From positions 434,001 to 498,000 of the forward strand of contig CP140036.1 in the NCBI GenBank assembly GCA_039829995.1: a DNA stretch of 64,000 nucleotides, in the 5' to 3' direction. Under the pieces are notes generated by a model, which was given only the letters and a program-made list of their open reading frames with translations, had not been told where the DNA came from and made no database searches. Of this stretch, positions 1-9,312 are shown one piece after another. This stretch comes from Buchnera aphidicola (Nurudea yanoniella) (GTDB taxonomy: Bacteria; Pseudomonadota; Gammaproteobacteria; Enterobacterales; Enterobacteriaceae). Position numbers and translations under genes: made by a program. Position 1 is the first letter of the stretch. Each line of letters starts with the position of its first letter.

Positions 1-268
1 AATCTACTAATTTTTTTAAATAATAGTTCAATGAATTAACTGGTATACCTGCCATTGGTATTTCTAATTCAGAAGAATATCCTCTTTTAGTTAAAGTAAT
101 ATTCAATAAATCAGAAATACGTTTAGCATCATCATAAAACAATTCATAAAAATCACCCATTCTATAAAATAAAAACATTTCTAAATAATTAGATTTTATT
201 GAAAAATATTGTTTTATCATGGGAGTATGATTTAAAAAAACTTTTTTTTTATCCATAACGTCACTCAT
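1..268 (-). CDS. mutS: DNA mismatch repair protein MutS, N-terminal part (runs off the window)
   Basis: The minus strand from 268 downward translates without a stop to the window edge, about 89 residues. It matches the N-terminal mismatch-recognition domain of Mut[10 protein letters not shown], then [16 protein letters not shown], then LTKRG and PMAGIP. The Phe-x-Glu of GDFYELF is the wedge that inserts at a mismatch, and it is intact. MutS recognises mispairs and recruits MutL; the ATPase part lies outside the window. Two in-frame ATG codons (268 and 256) could start it, and I use the first. A run of nine A residues follows the second ATG, still in frame. It is divergent from dsbA across about 170 bases. 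Confidence 0.93.
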   Translation of the reverse strand, partial: MSDVMDKKKVFLNHTPMIKQYFSIKSNYLEMFLFYRMGDFYELFYDDAKRISDLLNITLTKRGYSSELEIPMAGIPVNSLNYYLKKLVD

Positions 269-440
269 TAAATAAAAACAACCATAAATAAAATATGACA
301 AAAATTAAATTTAGTAGTACTATTGAATTTACCAAAAAACAAACAGTATATGTTTAAGTTGTTAATTAATAAAAATTATTTAATTTTACACTATACGTTA
401 TTATAATATATATTTTGAAAATAATAAAAAACGTAAAAAT

Positions 441-1067
441 ATGAAAAAAATTTTAGCAATCTTATTGTTACCATTATTTTTCTTAAATAATATTCAAGCT
501 GCAATAATAGAAAAAAAATATAATGTACTGGAAAAAAAAATTATCAATGCTCCTCCAATCATAGAATTTTTTTCTTTTTTATGTCCACATTGCTACGAAC
601 TAGAAAAAATTTATAATCTTAATCATTATATAAAAAAACATATATCGCATTCTGTTAAAATAGAGAGATATCATGTTAACTTCTTAGGTGGAAAATTTGG
701 ACAAGCATTAACTCAGATATGGGAAATATCAAAAATGATAGGATTAGACAATAAGATTCTTATTCCGTTATTTAAAAAAATTCAAGATGAAAAAACTATT
801 ACTAACTTTCATACTTTAAAAAATGAATTTTTAAAATTAACTTTAATAAATGAAAAAGAACTAAAATTTTTATGGAATTGTTTTGTTATTAAATCAATAA
901 TATATAATCAAAACATAATACAAAATACTATCAATTTAGATCACATACCTTCAATTTTAATAAATGGAAAATATTCTATAGATAATGAAAAAATAAACTA
1001 CAACTCAAAAAAAGAATTTATTAAAGATTATATACATGTAATAAAATTTTTACTTAAAAAAAAGTAA
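441..1067 (+). CDS. dsbA: Periplasmic thiol:disulfide oxidoreductase DsbA
   Basis: DsbA introduces disulfide bonds into exported proteins. The 208-residue product has the same length as E. coli DsbA. A Sec signal peptide is clear: MKK, then a hydrophobic stretch, with likely cleavage after NNIQA near residue 20. The active site is CPHC at residues 48-51 in a thioredoxin fold, and the cis-proline loop is seen as HIPSILINGKY with Pro near 170. The gene stands alone, ahead of the split polA and divergent from mutS. Its redox partner DsbB is not in the window. Lysine- and isoleucine-rich drift is typical of this genome, and there is no sign of inactivation. Confidence 0.95.
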   Translation: MKKILAILLLPLFFLNNIQAAIIEKKYNVLEKKIINAPPIIEFFSFLCPHCYELEKIYNLNHYIKKHISHSVKIERYHVNFLGGKFGQALTQIWEISKMIGLDNKILIPLFKKIQDEKTITNFHTLKNEFLKLTLINEKELKFLWNCFVIKSIIYNQNIIQNTINLDHIPSILINGKYSIDNEKINYNSKKEFIKDYIHVIKFLLKKK

Positions 1068-1194
1068 AAATTTTAGTTAAAAACTATAGTTTTAATTGAA
1101 ACTATTTCACTATTTTTATTAAAAAATTAAATCAAAATTACAAAAACAACACTTATTAACAAAAAATTTTATATCAATTATTTTAATTTATTTT

Positions 1195-2118
1195 ATGAAT
1201 TTTAACCAAAAAAATATCGATTATTTATTAATAGATGGGACATCTTATATTTATCGTGCATACTATTCTTTTCCTTATTTTAAAAATAAAAAAAATGTCC
1301 CTTCTGGAGCAATATACGGAGTAATCAATATGCTTAAAAATTTGTCATTTAGATATCCGTATACTCAAATTATTATAATATTCGACTCTTCCATTCCATC
1401 ATTTAGAAATATTTTATTTCAAGATTATAAAAAAAATCGACCTTCCATGCCTCAAAATATAAAAATTCAAATCAAACCATTATATAAAATAATTCAGTCT
1501 ATAGGATTTCCTATTATAACAATACCTAGTTATGAAGCTGATGATATTATAGGGACATTATCTTATGAAGCCAATTCTAAAAACAAATTTACTTTAATTA
1601 GTACTAATGATAAAGATTTAGCACAACTAGTTAACATAAACACACATATATTAGAAAATATTTCTAAAAAAATATTAGGAAAACAAGAAATCAAACAAAA
1701 ATATGGAGTATTTCCTTCGTTAATACCTGATTTATTAGGATTAATGGGAGATCGATCAGATAATATCCCTGGAGTTCCAAAAATAGGAAAAAAAACAGCT
1801 CTTTTTTTACTTGAAAAATTTGGATCTCTGAATAATGTATACAAAAATTTTGAAAAAATATCACAATATTCTTTTAGAAATTCTAAAATGATAATTAAAC
1901 AATTAATTATAAATAAAAAATTGGCTTTTCTTTCAAAAAATCTTGCAACTATAAAAACTAATATATCAATAAATAAATCCATAGATCAATTTAAAATGTC
2001 TCCACCATCGTTACCAAAGTTGCTATATTTTTTTGAATATTATGAGTTTTACAGTTGGACAAAATCATTAAAAGAAGGAAAATGGTTAATAAATATACAC
2101 AATCAAAAAATAAAATAA
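1195..2118 (+). CDS. polA: DNA polymerase I, 5'-3' exonuclease (flap nuclease) half
   Basis: This 307-residue frame is the complete N-terminal 5' nuclease domain of Pol I, which removes RNA primers and flaps. Metal-binding acids are visible: Asp14 (LLIDGTSYIYRA), Asp64 (IIFD), EADD at 114-117, Asp139 and Asp141 (STNDKD), Asp186 and Asp189 (GDRSDNIPG). The helix-hairpin-helix IPGVPKIGKKTA follows. It ends with EGKWLINIHNQKIK, aligning to E. coli residues just before the linker to the Klenow fragment. A TAA stop ends it at 2118, and the polymerase half restarts 11 bases later in another frame. Whether the two are made as separate proteins or this is an early gene break cannot be told from sequence alone. 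Confidence 0.93.
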   Translation: MNFNQKNIDYLLIDGTSYIYRAYYSFPYFKNKKNVPSGAIYGVINMLKNLSFRYPYTQIIIIFDSSIPSFRNILFQDYKKNRPSMPQNIKIQIKPLYKIIQSIGFPIITIPSYEADDIIGTLSYEANSKNKFTLISTNDKDLAQLVNINTHILENISKKILGKQEIKQKYGVFPSLIPDLLGLMGDRSDNIPGVPKIGKKTALFLLEKFGSLNNVYKNFEKISQYSFRNSKMIIKQLIINKKLAFLSKNLATIKTNISINKSIDQFKMSPPSLPKLLYFFEYYEFYSWTKSLKEGKWLINIHNQKIK

Positions 2119-2129
2119 TATATATATAA

Positions 2130-3887
2130 ATGGAAAAATACACAATTATTAAAAAAAAAGAACAACTCAATGAATTAATATTTAGTTTAAAAAAATCTAA
2201 TTTTTTTGCCTTTTTTTTACATATAAGTACTACTAAAAATAATACTTCATCTATTTTAGGAATAGCATTTTCAATAAATATAAATAATTCTATTTATTTA
2301 CCATTAAAATTAAAATCTCATAGAGAAACATATAATATTACTTTAAAAGATATATTTTTATGTTTAAAAAAATTATTTGAAAACACACAAATTACTAAAA
2401 TAGGATACAATATAAAATCTATTATAAAAATTCTTAAAAGTTACAATATTACACTATCAAATAATACATATGACATTATGATAGCTGAATATTTTCTAAA
2501 TAATACAATTAAGAAATCAATGTTATTACATAACATTAATAAAAATTTAATTAAAAATAATAATTTTTTAAAAATAAAACAGAACTATACTACTGTCGAA
2601 AAAAAAAATATTTATTTTTCTTTAAAAAAAGTCAGAATACTTTTAATCACATATAAACAGACCCAAAAAAAAATTAATGAAAATAAAAAAACACAAAAAA
2701 TTTTCAAAAATATAGATTTAAATTTAATAAAAGTTCTAAACAATCTAGAAAATAATGGAATATACGTTAGAAAAAAAATTTTAAGAAATATTTCAAATAC
2801 ATTTAATGCAAAATTATTTTATCTACAAAAAAAAGCATATGTTATATCAAAAAATAAATTTAATCTATTATCTAATTTAGAATTAACAAAAGTATTTCCG
2901 TCTCTTGCATCACCAAAAAAAATAACTCAAAAAATATTAAATATATTATCAAAGAAACATTTATTACTTAAAATAATATTAAGATATAGAAATTTATATA
3001 TGCTAAAAAATACATATTCCGATAAACTTTTAAATCTAATAAATGAAAAAACTAATCGTATTCATTGTTCTTATAATCAAACAAATACAATTACTAGCAG
3101 ATTATCATCTTCTAATCCTAACCTACAAAACATTCCTATTCATAATAAAGAAGGAAAACATATAAGAAAAGCTTTTATAGCACCAAAAAATTATCTTTTA
3201 ATATCAGCAGATTATTCTCAATTTGAATTAAGAATATTAGCTCATTTTTCACAAGATAAAAATTTCTTAAATATATTTTCAAACAATGGGGATATACATC
3301 TTATTACAGCATCAGAAATATTTAACATTCCTATTAAAGACGTTGACGAAAATTTAAGATATCATTCTAAATTAATAAATTTCTCAATCATTTACGGAAT
3401 GTCTTCCTACGGATTGTCTCAAAAATTAAATATAAATATAGATAAAGCAAAAAATTATATTGAAATATATAAAAAAAAATATAAAAAAATATTTGAATAT
3501 ATTGAAAATACTAAAAATATAGCACTAAAATATGGATTTATATTAACATTAGAAGGAAGAAAACTATTTATACCTAATATAAAATCTAAATATAAAAAAA
3601 ATCGTAAAACAGCCGAAAAAACAGCTATAAGTGCTACTATACAAGGAACTACTGCAGATATTATGAAAATGTCTATGATACAAATTAATAATTTAATAGA
3701 AAATAATTTTTATAAGAACGCAAAAATGATACTACATATTCATGATGAATTAATATTCGAAGTAAAAAAAGAAAAAATACATATATTTTGCAAAAAAATA
3801 AAATATATAATGGAAAATATTATAAAACTTAGCGTTCCTTTAATAATCAATACAAAAATAGGGAAAAACTGGCTAGAAATGAATTAG
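2130..3887 (+). CDS. polA: DNA polymerase I, Klenow-like half: polymerase active, proofreading site lost
   Basis: This 585-residue product corresponds to the Klenow fragment of Pol I. Polymerase motifs are intact: SRLSSSNPNLQNIP (Arg324), motif A SADYSQFELRI (Asp361), motif B with Arg410 and Lys414 before NFSIIYGMSSYGL, TIQGTTADI, and motif C HIHDELIFEV (Asp539, Glu540). The 3'-5' exonuclease fold is recognisable in residues 1-180, but the metal ligands are gone. E. coli Asp355 and Glu357 align to Phe29 and His31, Asp424 to Ile98 and Asp501 to about Lys166. It starts at ATG 2130, right after an in-frame TAA, so the split from the 5'-nuclease half is real in this sequence. It is convergent with engB, 20 bases away. 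Confidence 0.92.
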   Translation: MEKYTIIKKKEQLNELIFSLKKSNFFAFFLHISTTKNNTSSILGIAFSININNSIYLPLKLKSHRETYNITLKDIFLCLKKLFENTQITKIGYNIKSIIKILKSYNITLSNNTYDIMIAEYFLNNTIKKSMLLHNINKNLIKNNNFLKIKQNYTTVEKKNIYFSLKKVRILLITYKQTQKKINENKKTQKIFKNIDLNLIKVLNNLENNGIYVRKKILRNISNTFNAKLFYLQKKAYVISKNKFNLLSNLELTKVFPSLASPKKITQKILNILSKKHLLLKIILRYRNLYMLKNTYSDKLLNLINEKTNRIHCSYNQTNTITSRLSSSNPNLQNIPIHNKEGKHIRKAFIAPKNYLLISADYSQFELRILAHFSQDKNFLNIFSNNGDIHLITASEIFNIPIKDVDENLRYHSKLINFSIIYGMSSYGLSQKLNINIDKAKNYIEIYKKKYKKIFEYIENTKNIALKYGFILTLEGRKLFIPNIKSKYKKNRKTAEKTAISATIQGTTADIMKMSMIQINNLIENNFYKNAKMILHIHDELIFEVKKEKIHIFCKKIKYIMENIIKLSVPLIINTKIGKNWLEMN

Positions 3888-3907
3888 TTTTTAATATAAA
3901 AATTAAA

Positions 3908-4513
3908 TTACATCTTATTAGTAATCCAAAAATTTATATGATCCTTTAATTTATCTAATCCAATTTTATTAAAATTTGAAAATAATTCTACTGATATATT
4001 ATTAGATAATACTAATTGATTGGTACGAATATAAATTAACTTTTGTTTTCTTTTTAATATATCTATTTTGTCTGATTTATTTAACAACATCAAAATTGGA
4101 ATATCATAATTTCTTGCTGAGTTAATTATTTCTTTATCCCAAAATTTGATAGGTCTCCGGATATCTATTAATAAAATAATTCCTTTTAAACATTTTTGAA
4201 TTTTTAAATACTGAAATATCATATTTTTAAAATTGGATTTAATATTTTTAGAAATTTTAGCATAGCCATACCCAGGAAAATCTACTAAACGCATCCCAGG
4301 ATAAACTTCAAAAATGTTAATTAGCTGCGTTCTTCCTGGAGTTTTGCTAACTCTAGTTAATTTTTTTTGATTTGTTAAAGTATTAATCACAGTAGATTTT
4401 CCAGAATTAGAATATCCTAAAAATGCAATTTCGAACCCATATTTATATCTTTCTTTTTGCAAACTATAAATACTTTTTAAAAACACAGTATTATGATAAT
4501 TTATTCCACACAC
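3908..4513 (-). CDS. engB: Ribosome biogenesis GTPase EngB (YihA/YsxC)
   Basis: EngB is a small essential TRAFAC GTPase needed for late 50S subunit assembly. The 201-residue product shows all G motifs: P-loop GYSNSGKST at 33-41, the TPGRTQLIN switch region at 58-65, DFPGYGYA at 78-85 and NKSD at 145-148. Length is close to the E. coli protein (about 210). In E. coli the gene also neighbours polA, so the adjacency is ancestral. It is convergent with polA and divergent from typA. A 10-bp hairpin lies in its upstream region at 4556-4580. Confidence 0.93.
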   Translation of the reverse strand: MCGINYHNTVFLKSIYSLQKERYKYGFEIAFLGYSNSGKSTVINTLTNQKKLTRVSKTPGRTQLINIFEVYPGMRLVDFPGYGYAKISKNIKSNFKNMIFQYLKIQKCLKGIILLIDIRRPIKFWDKEIINSARNYDIPILMLLNKSDKIDILKRKQKLIYIRTNQLVLSNNISVELFSNFNKIGLDKLKDHINFWITNKM

Positions 4514-4555
4514 AATAGCATTTTCCTAGCAGTATAAAACTATTTAAAATTTCGA

Positions 4556-4580
4556 TTATAAAACTAAAACAGTTTTATAA
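4556..4580. other. Perfect 10-bp hairpin in the engB/typA divergent region
   Basis: Ten bases (TTATAAAACT) are followed by a 5-base loop and their exact reverse complement. The element lies about 45 bases upstream of the engB start and 210 bases upstream of typA. It could sit in the engB 5' leader or simply be a chance feature of AT-rich DNA. No T tract suggests a terminator for either gene. Confidence 0.4.
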
Positions 4581-4792
4581 ATTTAAGCTTTTTAAGAGAT
4601 ATCATGTCTAATCTATATCAAAAAACATCTTTAAACAATATATATTACTATTTTCAAACATTTATATATTTCCAATATGAAATGAAATAATTACTATTAA
4701 CAAATAACTATGTTAAAATTGAAATTTAATAATATAATTAAAAATTATATTTTTATAGTTACTTTTACTATTTTTTAAATACGATATATAAA

Positions 4793-6607
4793 ATGAATAA
4801 AAATTTAAGAAATATAGCAATTATTGCTCACGTTGATCACGGAAAAACTACATTAGTTAATAAATTATTACAACAATCAGATACCTTTAAAAACAAAAAA
4901 GAAATTTCTGAATCAATTATGGATTCGCATGATTTAGAAAAAGAAAGGGGAATTACTATTCTTTCAAAAAATGCTACAATTGAATGGAAAAATTATCGAA
5001 TTAATATTATTGATACACCCGGGCATTCTGATTTTGGAGGAGAAGTAGAAAGAATACTATCTATGGTAGATTCTGTTTTATTAGTTGTAGATGCGTTAGA
5101 TGGACCTATGCCACAAACTAGATTTGTTACCCAGAAAGCATTTGACTACAAAATTAAACCTATTGTAGTCATAAATAAAATTGATCGAAAATATGCTCGA
5201 CCACATTGGGTAATCGATCAAATTTTTGACTTATTTGTTAATTTGAATGCTACTGATGAACAATTAGACTTTCCTATCATATATACTTCAGCATTACTTG
5301 GAACTTCAGGTACTAACTATGAAAATATAGGATCTGATATGTCATCTCTATATGAAATAATAATAAAACACACACCTCCTCCAAAAACTAATTTTAATGA
5401 TCCTTTTCAAATGCAAATTTCACAATTAGACTACGATAACTATTTAGGAAAAATTGGAATTGGCAGAATTCATCAAGGATCTGTGAAACCTAATCAAACT
5501 GTAACAATTATTAATGCTCAGGGTTTTAAAACTACTGGAAAAATAAAAAAAGTATTAAATTATTTAGGTTTAACAAAAATAAATACTACATTAGCACAAT
5601 CCGGTGACATTGTAGCTGTTACAGGAATTAATAACTTGAATATATCTGATACCATTTGCGATCCAAATTACATCAATCCCTTACCAATTTTAAAAGTAGA
5701 TAAACCTACTGTTAAAATAACATTCTCTGTGAATACTTCTCCATTTGCAGGAACAGAAGGAAAATACATTACATCAAAGAACATATTAAATCGATTAAAA
5801 AAAGAAACAATTCATAATGTTTCTTTAAGATTTAAAGAAACAAAAGATTCTAATACCTTTTCAGTATCCGGACGTGGAGAATTACATTTATCAATATTGA
5901 TTGAAAATATGCGAAGAGAAGGTTTCGAATTAGAAGTATCACGTCCAAAAGTAATTCTCCGAACTATTGAAGGAATAAAAAAAGAACCGTTTGAAATTGT
6001 TGTACTCGACATTGAAGAAAAACATCATGGATCTATCATGAAATTATTAGGAGAACGAAAAGGAAAAATTTCTAATATTACTCCCAATAAAATCAGTAGA
6101 ATAAAAATTGAATGTGTTCTCAGCAGCCATTATTTAATTGGATTCAAATCAGAACTTGAAACAATTACTTCAGGATCTGGAATATTTTATTCTTCCTTTA
6201 GCCACTACGGGAATATACAATCTAAAAATTTAGGTCCTCGAAAAAACGGAGTATTAATTTCAAACAAAACAGGACATTCAGTAGGATTTTCGTTATTTAA
6301 TTTGCAAAACCGAGGAAAATTATTTATTGGTCATGGAGAAAAAATATATGAAGGACAAATCATTGGAATCCATAACAGAAAAAATGATTTAACTGTAAAT
6401 TGCCTTTTAGGTAAAAAACTAACAAACATGAGAGCTTCAGGATCTGATGAAGCAATTACATTAACTACACCCTTAAAAATTAATTTGGAATATGCCATTA
6501 ATTTCATTAATAATGACGAATTAATAGAAGTAACTCCGTTATCTATTAGATTAAGAAAAGCAATTTTACAAGAAAACAAAAGGAAATTATCTTTACGAAA
6601 AAAATAA
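4793..6607 (+). CDS. typA: Translational GTPase TypA/BipA
   Basis: TypA/BipA is an EF-G-like GTPase that binds the ribosome and supports 50S assembly and stress adaptation. The 604-residue product is essentially full length (E. coli about 607). G1 is [10 protein letters not shown] near residues 12-21, the switch region is [12 protein letters not shown]3 is [14 protein letters not shown] and G4 is NKID. The C-terminal BipA-specific region is present ([27 protein letters not shown] and [15 protein letters not shown]). The start [16 protein letters not shown] matches the family. The gene lies alone on plus between two minus-strand genes. Conservation is higher than in neighbours such as polA. 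Confidence 0.96.
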   Translation: MNKNLRNIAIIAHVDHGKTTLVNKLLQQSDTFKNKKEISESIMDSHDLEKERGITILSKNATIEWKNYRINIIDTPGHSDFGGEVERILSMVDSVLLVVDALDGPMPQTRFVTQKAFDYKIKPIVVINKIDRKYARPHWVIDQIFDLFVNLNATDEQLDFPIIYTSALLGTSGTNYENIGSDMSSLYEIIIKHTPPPKTNFNDPFQMQISQLDYDNYLGKIGIGRIHQGSVKPNQTVTIINAQGFKTTGKIKKVLNYLGLTKINTTLAQSGDIVAVTGINNLNISDTICDPNYINPLPILKVDKPTVKITFSVNTSPFAGTEGKYITSKNILNRLKKETIHNVSLRFKETKDSNTFSVSGRGELHLSILIENMRREGFELEVSRPKVILRTIEGIKKEPFEIVVLDIEEKHHGSIMKLLGERKGKISNITPNKISRIKIECVLSSHYLIGFKSELETITSGSGIFYSSFSHYGNIQSKNLGPRKNGVLISNKTGHSVGFSLFNLQNRGKLFIGHGEKIYEGQIIGIHNRKNDLTVNCLLGKKLTNMRASGSDEAITLTTPLKINLEYAINFINNDELIEVTPLSIRLRKAILQENKRKLSLRKK

Positions 6608-6768
6608 TGATCTTTTAAAAATACGTAAAGATTATAAAAACCAAATCTATTTAAATGATTTAAAATTTCATCTATAAATTACAGATTTTCTTAGAAAATA
6701 AAACTATACTATATTGCTTTAAAAAAAATAATTTTACATTTTTACTGCATTTAATAAAACATTGTATT

Positions 6769-7389
6769 TTAATTTAATAAATTTTTAATAAGAACATTGT
6801 TCTTTCTTTTTTGATATTCTTTAGATAAATGTTCCACTTGAATAATTCGATATAATTCTAATACAGCCAATTTAAAATTATCATTTATAATTAAATAATC
6901 GTATTCAACATAATGTTTCATTTCAGAAACTGCCTGTTTCATTCTTTTCTCTATTACACTATCGCTATCTTGTGCTCGTTTATACAGTCTTCTTCGTAAT
7001 TCATTTCTAGATGGCGGTAGTATAAAAATACTCCTAGAATCTGGGAACTTTTTACGCACTTGTTGAGCTCCTTTCCAATCAATATCTAAAAAAATATCGA
7101 CTCCAGTAAATAAATATTTATATATTTCCTGTTGAGATGTACCATAATAATTATTAAATACTCTTGCATATTCTAAAAATTTTCCTTTTTTAATCATATT
7201 TTTAAATTGATCAGTAGAAACAAAATAATAATGTTTTCCATGATATTCTCCTGGTCTAATTATACGAGTAGTATAAGATATCGATACATGTATATTAAAA
7301 GAAAAATCAAAGTTTAATATTTCTCGAATTAAACTAGATTTTCCTGTCCCGCTAGGAGCAGAAATAATAAATAATATTCCTTTTATCAT
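6769..7389 (-). CDS. gmk: Guanylate kinase
   Basis: Guanylate kinase phosphorylates GMP and dGMP to the diphosphates with ATP. The 206-residue product begins with the P-loop SAPSGTGKSS (residues 10-19). GMP-binding elements follow: SISYTTRIIRPGEYHGKHYYFVS, the tyrosine-containing FLEYARVFNNYYGT, and FLDIDWKGAQQVR. The lid region RLYKRAQDSDSVIEKRM is present. Its length matches E. coli Gmk (207). It is convergent with typA across about 160 bases that contain no gene. Confidence 0.95.
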   Translation of the reverse strand: MIKGILFIISAPSGTGKSSLIREILNFDFSFNIHVSISYTTRIIRPGEYHGKHYYFVSTDQFKNMIKKGKFLEYARVFNNYYGTSQQEIYKYLFTGVDIFLDIDWKGAQQVRKKFPDSRSIFILPPSRNELRRRLYKRAQDSDSVIEKRMKQAVSEMKHYVEYDYLIINDNFKLAVLELYRIIQVEHLSKEYQKRKNNVLIKNLLN

Positions 7390-7471
7390 AACTTTTAGAA
7401 ATCTAAATAATTTTAAAATTTTCGGAAATTTTTAAGAAACAAATGTATATTTAAAATTTTATAAATTCACT

Positions 7472-8266
7472 TTACACTGCTATTTTTGCTTTTATAAAGG
7501 GATGACATTTATAATTTAATAAATTAAAATCTTTAACGCAATAATCAAATATATTTTCAGGTTTTCTATTAAATTCTAAAATTGGAAGATCATACGGTTT
7601 TCGCAACAATTGTATTTTAGCTTGTTTAATATGATTTTTATATAAATGAACATCACCTCCTGTCCACAAAAATTTTCCTATTTTTAGACAACACTGTTGT
7701 GCAATCATACAAGTCAATAAAGAATAACTAGCAATATTAAATGGAAGACCTAAAAATACATCACAAGAACGTTGGTACAACTGGCAACTCAATACATTGT
7801 TTACAACATAAAATTGAAATAATACATGACATGGAAATAAAGCCATTTGATCTAATTCTCCTACGTTCCAACTAGATACTACTATTCTTCTTGAATTAGG
7901 ATTATTCTTTATTTGACTAATGACATTATTTATTTGATCAATTTCTACGCCATTGACAGCTCTCCATCTTCTCCATTGTTGGCCATAAATAGGACCAAGA
8001 TTTCCTAATTTATCTGCCCATGCATTCCAAATAAATGTTTTATTATCATTTAAATATTTAATATTTGTATCACCTTTTAAAAACCATAAAAGTTCATAAA
8101 CAATAGAATAAAAATTACATTTTTTAGTTGTAATTAACGGAAATCCTAGTGTCAAATCGAACTTCATATTATGACCAAAAATAGATAAAGTTCCAACTCC
8201 AGTACGATCTTCTTTGTTTTTACCTTTTTTTAATATTTTTTTTAATAATAATAAGTAAGATTTCAT
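7472..8266 (-). CDS. thyA: Thymidylate synthase
   Basis: ThyA methylates dUMP to dTMP using methylene-tetrahydrofolate. The 264-residue protein has exactly the E. coli length. The catalytic Cys146 sits in [13 protein letters not shown], preceded by [16 protein letters not shown]. The dUMP-binding segments [20 protein letters not shown] and GDVHLYKNH are intact. lgt lies just upstream on the same strand, its stop only 4 bases before the thyA start, so the two are probably co-transcribed, as in E. coli. Confidence 0.97.
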   Translation of the reverse strand: MKSYLLLLKKILKKGKNKEDRTGVGTLSIFGHNMKFDLTLGFPLITTKKCNFYSIVYELLWFLKGDTNIKYLNDNKTFIWNAWADKLGNLGPIYGQQWRRWRAVNGVEIDQINNVISQIKNNPNSRRIVVSSWNVGELDQMALFPCHVLFQFYVVNNVLSCQLYQRSCDVFLGLPFNIASYSLLTCMIAQQCCLKIGKFLWTGGDVHLYKNHIKQAKIQLLRKPYDLPILEFNRKPENIFDYCVKDFNLLNYKCHPFIKAKIAV

Positions 8267-8270
8267 TTAT

Positions 8271-9134
8271 TTAATTCTTAAAATTTTTGTTTTTACTATT
8301 TAAAATAATCATTATTAAAAATCCATATATTATCATGGGAATAGATAATACTTGTCCCATAGTAAAAAAATTTTTTAACAATCCTATCTGATAGTCTGGT
8401 TCACGAAAAAATTCAACTAATATACGAAAAATTCCATAAATAATTAAAAATAAACTTGAAATAAATCCAGGAAAATTTACTTTTTTAGCTAGAAAATTTA
8501 ATATAACAAATAGAACCACTCCTTCTAAAAAAAATTCATATATTTGAGATGGATGTCTTGGAAGAACCCCAAATTTTTTTATTAACAATTGTAATTGAAT
8601 GTTGTTTTTAGATACTTCTAAATCTAAAAACTTAGAACTAGGAAATAAAAAAGAGAAATAAAAATTTGGAGCAATACGACCCCATAATTCTCCATTTACA
8701 AAATTTCCTATTCTTCCCATACCCAATCCAAAAGGCACTAAAGGAGCAATTGAATCAGAAATTAAAAAAAAATTTTTATCAAATTTTTTTGAAAAATATA
8801 AAATTACTACAATTACTCCTAATAAACCTCCATGGAATGACATCCCGCCTTCCCATATTTTAAATACATAAAAAAAATTATTAAAAAAGAATAATGGATT
8901 ATAAAATAGTATATATCCTAATCGTCCACCAATTAATAGTCCTAAAAAACTAAAATATAAAATATCTTCTATCTCTTCTATTTTTAATCCTATTTGTCTC
9001 ATACACATTTTACCTTTGTATAAAACAAAAATAAATCCCAACAAATACATAATTCCATACCAATGTACTGGTATATTAAATATATGAAATATTATAGGAT
9101 TAAAATTAGGACATAATATATAGGTATTATACAT
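8271..9134 (-). CDS. lgt: Prolipoprotein diacylglyceryl transferase
   Basis: Lgt is an inner-membrane enzyme that attaches diacylglycerol from phosphatidylglycerol to the lipobox cysteine of prolipoproteins. The 287-residue product has the expected seven membrane segments. The signature HWYGIMYLLGF comes near the N terminus, then GGMSFHGGLLG with the essential His, then GRIGNFVNGELWGR, and RHPSQIYEFFLEG. It pairs with lnt at 17400 for lipoprotein maturation, and CyoA (50930) is one visible substrate. It is followed directly by thyA. Confidence 0.96.
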   Translation of the reverse strand: MYNTYILCPNFNPIIFHIFNIPVHWYGIMYLLGFIFVLYKGKMCMRQIGLKIEEIEDILYFSFLGLLIGGRLGYILFYNPLFFFNNFFYVFKIWEGGMSFHGGLLGVIVVILYFSKKFDKNFFLISDSIAPLVPFGLGMGRIGNFVNGELWGRIAPNFYFSFLFPSSKFLDLEVSKNNIQLQLLIKKFGVLPRHPSQIYEFFLEGVVLFVILNFLAKKVNFPGFISSLFLIIYGIFRILVEFFREPDYQIGLLKNFFTMGQVLSIPMIIYGFLIMIILNSKNKNFKN

Positions 9135-9312
9135 TAATTTTTCACTCTAACTTAAAATATTTTTACTAAAAATAATATCTATCTTGAAAAACTAATTCAA
9201 CTATTGTTAAAAAATAATTATAAAATTGATCATCAGATATGCTTTTATTTTACTTTTAAAAAAACCATCAATAATATTTGAAAAAATATGCGTTAATTAT
9301 AAAACACAACAT

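Noticed and set aside
1080..1093. 14-base palindrome after dsbA as a terminator
   Set aside because: It has no loop and cannot form a stable hairpin; such A/T palindromes are common in this composition.
1563..1982. 139-codon open frame on minus inside the polA 5'-nuclease half
   Set aside because: Antisense shadow of conserved motifs with no start context or similarity.
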